Source of the DNA: Phymatolithon calcareum
Lineage: Eukaryota > Rhodophyta > Florideophyceae > Hapalidiales
Length of the DNA: 64,000 nt
NCBI GenBank assembly: GCA_977006965.1
Contig: OZ345375.1
Span: 434,001-498,000 of the forward strand
Direction of reading: 5' to 3'
Under the pieces are notes generated by a model, which saw only the letters and a list, made by a program, of their open reading frames with translations, did no database searches and was not told where the DNA came from. A program made the translations under genes and the position numbers. This document shows, piece by piece, positions 11,518 to 20,889 of the stretch (positions within the stretch are counted from its first letter, which is position 1; the number at the start of each line of letters is the position of its first letter).

Positions 11518-12204
11518 TCAGGACGCCTTGAGGTTATATCGGATTTTAACTTCCTTTTCCTCCTCCGTCATAGCCCTATTGAGTCTCTCAACCATGCTGT
11601 CAATCCAGCGAATGCGCACCATAATCTTCCTACACTCCCGGCTAGCAATTCGACTATTCTCCTTCAAAAGCGTACGATACTTGTGAGCATCTTCTGAAGT
11701 GCGCTCGTCAAAATAAATCGGGGTACGTGACCGAATTTCACGCACTCGCTCCTTCTTCTCGCTGATTCCGCGGAATGAGTCCTGCAGTCTCGATCGATTC
11801 ATCGAGTAAACCGTTATCTTCACGTTTGGCTCAGCGTCGCCCGAAATCACACTATGCAGCTCCTGGACGACGCTTTTACCGACCTCCTCGTAATACTCTA
11901 GGGAGGAGTGGATACTCTCAAGCTGTGCCAGGTCGGGCGCGATGTCCTCATCGGTCTGAGGTATAGGCGCCTGTAGCAACTCCATATTCACCAATGGTAA
12001 TCCTGGCGTTGAATGCATGCCTGGTTGAGAGTTCTTATACCCTGAGATTACAGCTCGTTGGATTGCGGGGACTACTGTTTGCGGGCTTTCAATCTGAGCG
12101 TCACCTCTCTGCTGGACGCGGAATTCATGAATAGCAATGATGGACTTGGAAGTTTTCTTGTCGCTTTCGTAGAATGCAACGGAATTCTTCCAACCTAGAA
12201 TGTG
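11518..12204 (-). CDS. Unidentified charged, helical ORF; probable 3' exon
   Basis: The minus-strand frame is open from 12204 to the stop at 11518 (about 228 codons) and has a Met at 12018 that would give 166 aa. The C-terminal two thirds are highly charged and predicted helical (runs such as SEKKERVREIRSR and MTEEEKEVKIRYNLK), suggesting a coiled coil. The frame upstream of the Met stays open and looks protein-like. Just above its 5' edge the minus strand reads CATTCTAG, a possible splice acceptor, so this may be the last exon of a longer gene whose first exon I could not find. I do not recognise the family; a transposon-derived gene is possible. Confidence 0.45.
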   Translation of the reverse strand, partial: HILGWKNSVAFYESDKKTSKSIIAIHEFRVQQRGDAQIESPQTVVPAIQRAVISGYKNSQPGMHSTPGLPLVNMELLQAPIPQTDEDIAPDLAQLESIHSSLEYYEEVGKSVVQELHSVISGDAEPNVKITVYSMNRSRLQDSFRGISEKKERVREIRSRTPIYFDERTSEDAHKYRTLLKENSRIASRECRKIMVRIRWIDSMVERLNRAMTEEEKEVKIRYNLKAS

Positions 12205-13138
12205 TCATTTCCCTTTCAAAAAGTTTTGTGGACGTTTCAGAAGAAATAACAATATTTCAATGTTGCCTCGATCGACGCTTTTCTGAGGACGGCAACGAAA
12301 TTTCTCTATTTGAAAAAATGTCTTCTGCGGGGTAAAGCACGCGATATCATAAAAAACTTTTGGTCTTCTCTCATCGATGGCGGGACAAGGGAAATGGCTA
12401 CTTCAAGTTGCAATGGTCGCATTTCAATAAATCGGATGAAAGAGTGTCTCGAAGTTCAGCGTCCCTGGGGACAAGTTGAGGGGCAACTGAAAATTTTCTC
12501 TCTCGAAGCCTGCGGGCAAGGGACTTCTACTACCTTGGACGTTCTAGTTAGAAATCAATAAATACCTTCACTGCAAGCGCCGCGGTAACGAATGATGTCC
12601 GAATATTAGATAATAGGCCTATGGCAAGCACCACAGACTCAGCCAGTTGTATAGTGTACAAGCTTTCAGGTCCTTTGAAGGTCTCGCCTGAAGGACTGAT
12701 TGACCGTACCGGACGAAAACATTCTCACTCCCAACATATCTTGCAAGAGATCAACTGCTCAACTTGAATGTGTGTACTTCGCACAGTGAAGAGACCAGAT
12801 CTGATTTTTGCAGATTTGTTTGCGCAGAAACAAAATTTGGGACAACGGAGCGCAAACAAGACGAACGAAACTGCTGGAGTGATCCTCTATATTTGCAAGG
12901 GAAATTTCTACATTCGGATCGCCTGCGGTCACTGACTAGGACTTCATGGTTTGATATCTTTCATATCTGGCTCTAAAAATATGATTCTGGATAAAGAGCA
13001 TCTTGACCAAACTGGATCACCCCCCAAATCGTAAAGCAGTACATGCACCAGCCTGTCCCAAGCGACTGCTGACTTTCGAATAAAAAAATTCATTTCATCC
13101 TCTTCATCCTCGGAAATGGGAAAACATGGCGTAGCTAG
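12205..13138. other. Region without a supported gene
   Basis: An 83-codon plus frame at 12310-12561 and a 70-codon frame at 12764-12976 have no recognisable domain. The first exon of the minus-strand gene ending at 11518 could lie here, but no frame stands out. Confidence 0.3.
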
Positions 13139-13211
13139 GAGTAGATACCCTGGTGTTGACTAGCGTCGGCTTTGAAGGCTTCTAAAACAACAAACATGCA
13201 GTTATTCCCCT
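13139..13211 (+). repeat. Diverged 3' tail of the oligo-C retroposon family
   Basis: The segment resembles the 3' end of the insert at 18446-19350: a GTTGACTAGCGTCGGC-like stretch, then a short A-rich segment and a terminal run of C (TTATTCCCC). Copies of the same tail occur at 34576 and 56949 on the opposite strand. The 5' part is too diverged to bound. Confidence 0.45.
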
Positions 13212-13232
13212 GCTTCGCTCCACATGATCGAT

Positions 13233-13665
13233 GACCCGGGACGTCGGTAAACTCGCCCATCGCGCTCCGGCGCACGCAAGACTGGGGACGTCAGTAACCC
13301 CCCCGCGCGGATCGGCGGGCAGGCCGAGCGAGAGTAAGTCCTGAAGATCGGCGCGGCACGCGGACCCGGGACGTCGGTAAACTTGCTTCGGCGCGGGAAA
13401 CGACCTCGGACGCCATTAAATTTTCCTTTCCGCACGTTCACACGATACGATGCTCTGCGTGGCCATTGAAGTGAAATGATTTTCCCCCTCGAGATCTCTC
13501 CGTTGAGATCAGAGGTAGGTTTTCTAATTTTGCTGACTATAGCCGTTTTTATGCGAAATGGAGCCTCTGGGCTCTGAGTTGAGTCCTCGTGGCTCATCAG
13601 AAGTGTTGCCCCAAGCGTCTGCAGATGCGTTGGTAACACTATAATAAAAATCTCCACTTCTTCTT
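13233..13665 (+). mobile_element. SINE-like retroposon, copy 1 (short head)
   Basis: A 15-bp target duplication CTCCACATGATCGAT flanks it exactly (13218-13232 and 13666-13680), the sign of target-primed reverse transcription. The GC-rich head has two diverged copies of a module reading GACCCGGGACGTCGGTAAAC. It is followed by a conserved body (CCCCCTCGAGATCTCT, GAGGTAGGTTTT, GGTAACACTATAATAAAAAT) and a (CTT)n tail. It has no coding capacity. Two longer relatives lie at 14196 and 30515 in the same orientation. No clear pol III A and B boxes were recognised. Confidence 0.85.
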
Positions 13666-14195
13666 CTCCACATGATCGATTCGGTGTGTGGACAAGTGAA
13701 GGTGAGGTCGTACGGTTGCAGACGGGGGAAGACAGGAAGAAGAATAGAAGTCGCCGATGAGCTGATTTCGGCGCGGGAGATGCTCGTAGGGGAGCAAGCC
13801 GTCATCCAAGAATAGATTATATGATTCAGTGGCGACATTCGCCTCCAGTAGGGTTTTCAGTAACGCCAAAAAAACGAGGGGAACCATAGCTTTGCACTGG
13901 ATATTTTTGGTACCATGCGGCACCATGTACCGAAGATGTAGGCAGACTTCAGATTGTTCAAGGGCCTTCATCCAATGAGATGATCAGGCATACCGAGGAC
14001 TGGGCCTGAGAGTGAAGATGGGTGTAGCATGCTAGTCCCTGAGTGTGCTTCAAATTGACTTAAAAAACTCACATGACAACGTGTACTGTATCATGATCAT
14101 CAGCGATCCTTTGCCCGCCGATTGCTCTCCATCTCTCTCAGGTGCTTTTACGCTCATCATCATAGGAAGGATATTCAACTCTAAACCGAGCACCC

Positions 14196-14744
14196 GACCC
14201 GGGAAGTCGCTAAACTCGCCCATGGCGCCATCGGCGCAGAAACGACTCGGGACGTCGCAAACTCCCCCGTGCGGATCGGCGGGCAGGCCGAGCGAAACTA
14301 AGTCCCAAAAGAGATGCACGGCAAGGACGACCCAGGATGTCGCTAAACTCGCCCAAGGCGCTCCGGCACAGACAAGACTGGAGACGTCAGTAACCCCCCC
14401 GCGTGAATCGCCGCGCGGCACGACAGACCCGGGAAGTCGCTAAACTCGCCCATGGCGCCTCGGCGCAGAAACGACTCGGGACGTCGCAAACTCCCATGTG
14501 CGTACCGTCGCTCGTCAAGAGACGGTATACTCTGCGTGGCAATAGAAGCGATATGATTTTCCCCCTCGAGATCTCTTCTGTGAGACCAGAGGTAGGTTTT
14601 GGAGTTTTGCTGACTATGTCACTTTTAGTGAAATGGAGCTTTTGGGTTCCGATTGAGTCCTAGTGTCTCGCCAGAAGTGTTGCCCCAATCGTCAGCAGAT
14701 GCATTGGTAACACTATAATAAAAATTTCCTCTTCTTCTTCTTCT
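14196..14744 (+). mobile_element. SINE-like retroposon, copy 2 (full head)
   Basis: A 16-bp duplication TCTAAACCGAGCACCC flanks it (14180-14195 and 14745-14760). The 549-bp element starts GACCCGGGAAGTCGCTAAAC. That module recurs about 231 bp later with a third, diverged module between them. The shared body and a (CTT)n tail follow. Against copy 3 the similarity runs almost the full length with scattered substitutions. Confidence 0.9.
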
Positions 14745-14760
14745 TCTAAACCGAGCACCC

Positions 14761-15115
14761 CTTTGGAGAAAATCAGTATTGGCTGCCTATTGTGGGATTA
14801 CCGCGGTGATCGAACTAGTCGGATTACAACGTACTCTAGCGTCGTCGAAGATGAGTACAGAAATTGAGTTTGAGTGCAAGAGACTCACAGGAACTCTTGT
14901 TGAGAGAGAACTACGAGTCAAGAACGTTTTGAGTAGCCAGACGACTTTAACTTAGGGATTATTGCAAGAGCTGCCCCGTTACTCCAAGGTGAGGCTTTGG
15001 GAGCTCTCAAAATAAAATCATCAAATATCCCTATTCAACTCTATTCGTAAATTCACATCCCCACGGCCCTCTGCATTCTCAACCCGCAACTGGTATTCAT
15101 AGCCCTTCTGTTGCA
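14761..15115. other. Short spacer, no gene
   Basis: I see no feature in this AT-balanced stretch between the SINE-like element and the AAA pseudogene. It may include the former promoter of the latter. Confidence 0.35.
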
Positions 15116-16082
15116 ATGGCAGGCACAACCGTCCGTCCTTTTTGCACCGACGAGCTTCTTCGCGTCGAGCTCCCAACCGTGCTACAAGCGCTTCAGTCCC
15201 TGCGCAATAGAAACATCCCGTTCTCAGATGAAATCACCATTGCTGCCTTGAACGGCATAATCTTCTCTCACGAGCAGATCGAGGACCATACTCGCTCTAT
15301 GCTCAGTCAGTTGAGCAGAGTTGAGGCCCGTCGCACCCTTATAACATCCGTGCGCAATCTATCGGACAGTCTGCATTCCAGCCTCGAAGAACGACTCACC
15401 AGCGAGGAGAAGCTTGTCTCGCCTCCGAGCTCAGTTTAACTGAAAAGGAAACCCGTGCCTTCATCTACATGGTCCTGTGGTCAGACGATGGGGAGCACCG
15501 CAAAGTGAGTACCAAACATAGTTCCAAGGCTCTTGTCATGATGTGCTCTACTTTCGCAAAAATGACGTGGGCTGAGTTCTATGCTTTTTCTGATCCCGAC
15601 CGCCAGCATTTGAAACAAGGCCTTATTGCCGCCTGCACAGAGCAGACCACCTCTTCCGCGAAACACCGCGTTCCGCCCGTTGTTGTCAAGGCGTTGCACG
15701 GTGGCACACTCTCTCTTATGGAATCAATGTCTATCTCTTCACCAGTTTTAGGCATCGTTCTGGCTGAGGACAAAGGTTCCCTTTTTTCGTGTTGTGTCAA
15801 TGTTTTACGCCAATGAAAAGTGTCATGCCAAGAATAGGGAGCTTTGCCGAACGTTCAAAATAATTGAGCAGTCTGCAGCGCCAGGCCACGCAATCGCCAA
15901 CAAACGGGGTATCACGGAGAAGTGCTACCCAGGAATGGAAGCAAGCGCGGCGAAGGTTCCATTTCGTTCTGCACGAAACCCAAAGGTGGTCTGCAGCGGT
16001 TCGATTACTCATTCCCCGTGGGGAGTGTTCCCATCGCGACCCCTACTTAACCAAACTCCCCTCTCAGCCACTGTGCTGAGAG

Positions 16083-16267
16083 GTAGGTTCATCCTTTTCC
16101 ACCCTCCCACCCGACAGGCAAACACTCTTTCACTCAAGTCCATCCTTTTCATTGGCTTGCATCAACTCCATTTTGAGACTTTTAAGAAGAATTGCATTCA
16201 CTTTCGTACAATCCGTCATTGGTTCCAAATGATGTGCTGAACAAATAAAGCTCTCATTTCTTTTCAG
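16083..16267 (+). other. Intron in the AAA pseudogene
   Basis: A 185-bp intron with donor GGTAGGTT and a pyrimidine-rich acceptor CATTTCTTTTCAG. Joining the flanks in phase 1 links the upstream frame (which reads through from 15794) with the frame carrying LAGIPVDKDQV. Confidence 0.6.
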
Positions 16268-16792
16268 TTGTGAACGGCGTCGTCATGCTTGCTGGTATCC
16301 CCGTGGATAAGGATCAAGTGAAGGAAAATCGGCTAAGAAAAAGCTTAGTCAAGAAGGCTTTGGAACCTTCGCAGATGGCTGCACTACTGCGAACACTCGA
16401 CGATGATGCTGCCGTAGCCCGTCCAGAGTCGGAGAAAGATGTAATCCCAGGGATCGATCAGGACTTTGGAAAGCAATTGTTTGGTGACGCGGAGATGGCT
16501 CCGTTCAACTGGAACCTTGACTATCTTGCTGCTGGGAAGGAAGATATTCTTGCGGCGTTGAAGATTCGCAATGTGAAGAAGAAAAAGCACTCTCATCGCC
16601 CCGGCAATGATGACGAAAAGGACGAACGCAGTATGAAACAAGAGGTGGAAGCGGGGTACCGGAAAGCAGAAGCGAAATTTCGTCTTCAGCTTCAGACGAC
16701 GAAGAAAAGTTCCATGCCAATTCCGATACTCGAGAGGCTTGTGGATCGCCTTCGACTCTCGACGTTCGAAAGATTCGCGCTCATCATGCTCG

Positions 16793-16865
16793 GTTTGTAC
16801 TTGATTCGTTTTTCCCAGTTAACTCATTCATGGTCAATTGTAATCTAACAATGTTTTCTTTGCAG
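16793..16865 (+). other. Second intron in the AAA pseudogene
   Basis: A 73-bp intron with donor GTTTGT and acceptor TTTCTTTGCAG. Both junctions are phase 1, and splicing joins the linker exon to the exon that carries the first Walker A motif. Confidence 0.75.
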
Positions 16866-18445
16866 TTGCAAGTATTGTGGACAGAAAAGTGAAGATGAGC
16901 ATCACGGAAGCGCTTGAGTCGAGACAGGCATGGAGGGAGGGAAGCTCCGTGTCCGTCGGCGACGTAATAGTTGCTCTTTGCGACGGCGACCTGCAGAAAG
17001 AGATTGCAGCGTGTTCATTCTTTTACAAGAGCTCTCCGCTCGTTGCGACCAGAATCGTCGATGTCAGCATAAGAACTTTAAATCGACGAGGTGTTGACAT
17101 TTGCGACCATGTTTGCAGTCTGGGCCGTATGGTTTTCGATTACATCGTTGGTTTGGACACAGAGCTTTCAGAGATCGTTGAAAGCGCAATGTGCTACTCG
17201 CCAGAAATCCAAATGGAAAACGTCATTTTGCCGTCAAACGTCAAACAGCTGGCTGTGGAAAGGGTCGAGAACTTTGAACAATTCCGAAGACTGCGGAAAG
17301 ATATCGGCTTTGATGACATTATACGCTACGGGAAGGGCCTTATCTTGTTCTTCCATGGGAAGTCAGGGACTGGAAAGACATTTTTTGCAAATGCTCTAGC
17401 GTCAAAACTCGGCATGAAAATTCTTCTTGTTGATGGCGATCAGTTGCGTGGAAAGAAAGACACCACCGCGGGACAAAACTTGACGAAAATTTTCAGAGAG
17501 GCGCAAGTCCAAAACGCATTTGTCTTCATTGATGAGTGCGATGCGCTATTTGGGTCCAGAAAAAAGGCAGTTCGAAGGTGGCGTCCATACTGCACGAAAT
17601 GGAAACGTTTGATGGAGTTCTAATTATGGCAACAAACATGCCGCAGTGCCTTGACGAGTTGATGCATCGGCGTATTGCGCTCTCTCTCGAATCCCCGGAA
17701 CCTGATGCACAAATGCGTCTTGACATCTGGAAGCGGCATATTCCCAAAGCAATGTCCCTGCACAAGGAAGTTAGCTTGGAAGTGCTTGCCATCGAATTTG
17801 AACACACCGGAGAATTCATCAAGAACGCGATTTTCGAAGCCTTGGCCAGTGCAGTGACCAGAGCGACGAATGAGCACAGGGCCAAAGTTGAAGCTGCGGC
17901 AGATGGAACATCCGGAAGCAAGAGAAGTTTGACGGTTGCCAATGTTGAAGTCACCGTGGACGACCATAGAGCAGCATGTCGTCTGCAGTTGCGAGCAGAC
18001 CTGAGCAGAATGAATCTGCAACGCCGAATCATCCCTGTTGCTTGTCTTGACACAATAGTTGCTTGTGAGGAGGCGATAAAGTCATTAAGGAACTTGCGAG
18101 GTTGAAAGAGTTTGTCGAGTTCTTCGTACGAGATGGGGCTTCAAAGATGTACAAAGTCGATCCAACTGCGTACTAATTATGGGTCCGCAAGGCTGTGGGA
18201 AGACGCATGCGGCAGGTTGTTTGGGATTTAAGACTGGTAGGCAGCTTCAAACGTTGTCGATGTCAGAGCTTTAGATGCAGAAAAAGACGAAGAAACAAAC
18301 GCCATTTGATTTGAGCAAGGTATTCACACAGGCTGCTGTCGCAGATGCAGTTGTGGTCGTCGAGGAGGGGGAGCAGCTCATGTATGAGGCCACACACCGG
18401 GGGAATACAGCATCAGTGGGTATGGAGCTCCTGTACAACATCAAG

Positions 18446-19350
18446 GAAGTTACTGGCCTGAACCGGACCGAACGGCCCACGAGACACGAAACTGAAGATT
18501 TCCGGCGCGGGCGGGTAGCTCGCGCCGGTATTTTTGACCACGACGAATGCTTTGACGAATGCGCGCATTTTGGCGGCTTATCCGCCGAAATCGGTTGTCG
18601 CGATGAAGAACGCTGCCCCGCTGAAGACCAAGTGAAGAGTGCTGACCCCGAAACATTCCGCGAACGGACGCGAAATATCAGAAATCGTGCTACGTGCTGA
18701 ATGTATGAAACCATCGATATCATACCCGGTGCAAGACTAGTTGTCGCCGACGCGGAAACCGGAACCCGCGCCGATAGTCCCCACCGAAGTTGTCCCGCCG
18801 AGCGAGGTTCCGTTTTTGGAGCCGCGCAAGATGTCCCCCCAAGTGGGTTTCCGTTGAAGGCCCCCCGAAGTTGTCCCCCCGAGCGAGCCTCCGTTGACGA
18901 ACGCCACCCTCCAAGTTGCCCCCGCGAGCGAGAGCGAGGCCTCGTTGAAGAGCCTCCCGAAGTTGTCCCCCCGAAAGAGCACTCGTTGAAGAGCGCCTAC
19001 CTGTAGCTGTCCCCCGAGCGAGCTCTCGTTGAAGAGCACACCCCCTGATGTTAAGAGCCCACAGAAGTTGTCCCCCGAGAGGGCTTCCCTTTATTAGCCC
19101 CCCGGAAGTTATGCGAGCGCGCCGAGAAGACCTCCGACTGCGGAGGTTTGCCCTACTCGGCAAATTTTACTGCGAAGAAGAAGAACGTAGCAAGTGATGG
19201 ATACTAGAGTTGGAGATGATGGAGATGAGTGCAGCAATTGTGATTTGGGAACATAATTGTTACACAGGGTAGTTACTGAGACCCAAGCTGCTCTGTTGTT
19301 GGTGAATACCGGCGTTGAGGGCTTGTAAAATAAAAACATACAATTTCCCC
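18446..19350 (+). mobile_element. 905-bp retroposon with internal minisatellite and oligo-C tail
   Basis: It is flanked by a 16-bp duplication CCTGTACAACATCAAG (18430-18445 and 19351-19366) inside the AAA gene. Removing the insert and one duplication restores the frame. It has no convincing coding sequence. The middle (about 18775-19110) holds five or six diverged repeats containing GAAGTTGTCCCCCCGAGCGAG and CGTTGAAGAGC. The last 60 bp (GGCGTTGAGGGCTTG, then AATAAAAACATACAATT) end in a C run instead of poly-A. The same 3' end appears at 13211 and, reversed, at 34576 and 56949, so this is a dispersed family. Confidence 0.85.
18775..19110 (+). repeat. Diverged tandem repeat inside the retroposon
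   Basis: Five or six units of roughly 45-65 bp share the core AGTTGTCCCCCCGAGCGAG. Several also share CGTTGAAGAGC. Units differ by indels, so the copy number is approximate. Open frames across it on both strands are produced by the repeat and are not genes. Confidence 0.7.
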
Positions 19351-19879
19351 CCTGTACAACATCAAGGCATACGACGGGCTCGTGGTGATATGTGCGACAA
19401 CGAAAGCGATGCCCGCAGATGCAGGGTGGGTTGCAAATCTTCCGACCCCGAATAGAATTGCAGACCTGCTGAGCTATATCGTGAAATTGAAGAAGCCGAG
19501 CAGGGACGAACGTCTACGGTTGTGGCGAAGGCTAATTCTGAAGGACACCACGCGTGCAGATGATGTCGACGAAGTTCTTGAACAGATAGCGCAGAAATAC
19601 GAAACAACCGGAGCACGCATTCTGGAGTGCATCAAGCGCGCTGCGGCCGCTGGTGCTATGCGAGGAAATATACCCCTCGCAGTGGAGAAAGCTCATGAGG
19701 AGAGCGTGCTAACCGGAAAGGACCTGATTGATTCGTGCGAAGCTGAGTTTGACCTTATTCGAGCTGCAAGTACTTTTTTTTCCTTTCAAGTTTATTTAAA
19801 AGCCCCACAGACTTCCGAAGATATGGGCAAGGCAGCTGCAAGTACTGCTTCAGAGTGGGTGCATGCTCTCTATGCATAG

Positions 19880-20177
19880 ATTGGTAGTAGATTAGATGTG
19901 CTCTGAATGGAAGCGCTAGGCATTTTTTATATTGTCGAAAATGCAAGAGGGATAGAAGCGAAGCAATAAGCAACCTGAAAAGTGGCCCTCGCTAGTGGTA
20001 TCGGAGACAGTTGTTTGCCAAAAAGTTTTGTATGAAACGAAAAGAAATGCGTCCTCCAATCAAGAAGCGGCGGGTTCATCGTCACCAGCGCTCTTTCCAA
20101 GATATCATCCCAATGCGAGCAGTTTGGCTAAGCGATTATATTTTGAACTGATCAGACGTTTTGAAATATTTTCCGAG
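19880..20177. other. Spacer, nothing recognised
   Basis: No coding or repeat signal between the end of the AAA pseudogene and the left end of the MULE derivative. Confidence 0.35.
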
Positions 20178-20314
20178 GAAATTCACTACATGGCCATCCC
20201 TCGCCGAACCATCTACTCAACCTTAGCCAAGTGTACTATCGTAACTCACCTTAGCGAAAACTGCTACTCCATTTGTCAAAGCAATCTATGCGATAAGATA
20301 ATTTATTGCGCGCG

Positions 20315-20509
20315 CTACTCAGTATGCTTTAGATCCTCGTCGCAAGTAACATCTCCGTCATTGAAAGCGGTAAGGTCGATGATAATGGATTGAGCCGCTT
20401 TGTCGGTGTGTTCTCGTTTCGCCTCGACAAGGATGTGGATGTTGAGCATCCCGCATGTCTGCGACAAGTGGCCATTGTTTCCGCATGAGGAGCAGTGACG
20501 GGCTCTCAT
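20315..20509 (-). pseudogene. MULE transposase C-terminal zinc knuckle fragment
   Basis: A 64-codon minus frame containing CSSCGNNGHLSQTC, the C-x2-C-x4-H-x4-C knuckle usual at the C terminus of MURA-type transposases. The homologous part of copy B (58060-58190) has lost the knuckle. The knuckle follows the SWIM segment in transposase order once the copia insert is ignored. Confidence 0.7.
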
Positions 20510-20613
20510 TTAGGATGGCAAGTAGGGCTTCTTGCGCTTGCGGCCCGGCTTAGCCGCACGGTCAAACGGCACCAAAAGATCGTCTACTAGCTCGTCTCCG
20601 GTGACTACAACAC

Positions 20614-20845
20614 TGATAGCTTCGCCACTCACACACGTGGTGGACTACTCCACGTGTACCTCGCATGCCTGCACCATACTGCACCCTCACCAGACAAGCC
20701 AGGCACGAGACTAGTGACTGGCGCATGCCGTCTGCATGCCGCACTATGTATGCCTGTGTGTGTCTCCTGGCACGCAGGGCCAATAGGAAACCATAAGTAG
20801 ACTAGCTAGCCCCTCATGAGAAAAGGTAGATGTTAGAAGCCAACA
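20614..20845 (+). repeat. 5' LTR of the copia element (232 bp)
   Basis: Starts TGATAGCTTCGCCACTCAC and ends AAGCCAACA. It lacks a ~50-bp segment that is present near the start of the 3' LTR; that segment is bounded by an 8-bp repeat AGCTTCGC. Confidence 0.92.
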
Positions 20846-20857
20846 GGTTATGGGCCT
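20846..20857 (+). promoter_or_regulatory. Primer-binding site for a half initiator tRNA-Met
   Basis: GGTTATGGGCCT lies immediately after the 5' LTR. It complements the anticodon-arm sequence of eukaryotic initiator tRNA-Met (AGGCCCATAACC versus the usual GGGCCCATAACC). Drosophila copia uses this internal half-tRNA primer rather than the tRNA 3' end. Confidence 0.75.
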
Positions 20858-20889
20858 ACGCCGCTAACCACTCACACGCTGGAGCGCTC

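Larger units (their letters stand above)
15116..19879 (+). pseudogene. Decayed tandem-AAA ATPase gene, split by a retroposon
   Basis: Coding segments run collinearly with two GT-AG introns and several lesions. Before the first AAA module there is a helical N-terminal part (15116-15816, one frameshift near 15430) and a basic linker exon (16268-16792). The first AAA module has Walker A GKSGTGKT (~17360) and Walker B AFVFIDECDALF (~17525). Its frame slips by one base in an A run near 17563 and then continues to 18105. A second AAA module follows after a stop and a frame change, with GPQGCGKT at ~18182, an in-frame TAG at ~18272 and a weak Walker B (VVVVEEGEQL). A 905-bp retroposon (18446-19350) then interrupts it; the frame resumes perfectly at 19367 and runs to 19879. 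The architecture recalls two-ring AAA remodelling ATPases, but the subfamily is unclear. Whether the 15116-15816 part belongs to the same gene is inferred. Confidence 0.75.

Noticed and set aside
14045-14450. 132-codon plus and 123-codon minus frames with repeated motifs
   Set aside because: They fall in the modular head of the SINE-like element and exist only because the modules lack stops; copy 1 and copy 3 do not conserve them.
15980-16020. Possible tRNA B box (GGTTCGATTAC)
   Set aside because: No matching A box, anticodon stem or acceptor stem can be drawn around it.
18775-19110. CRISPR-like array
   Set aside because: Repeats are diverged, of unequal length and without unique equal-sized spacers; the context is a eukaryotic retroposon.
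18701-19163. Open frames of 100-147 codons on both strands with Arg/Pro-rich repeats
   Set aside because: They are produced by the GC-rich minisatellite inside the retroposon at 18446-19350; frames on both strands have the same repeat period.
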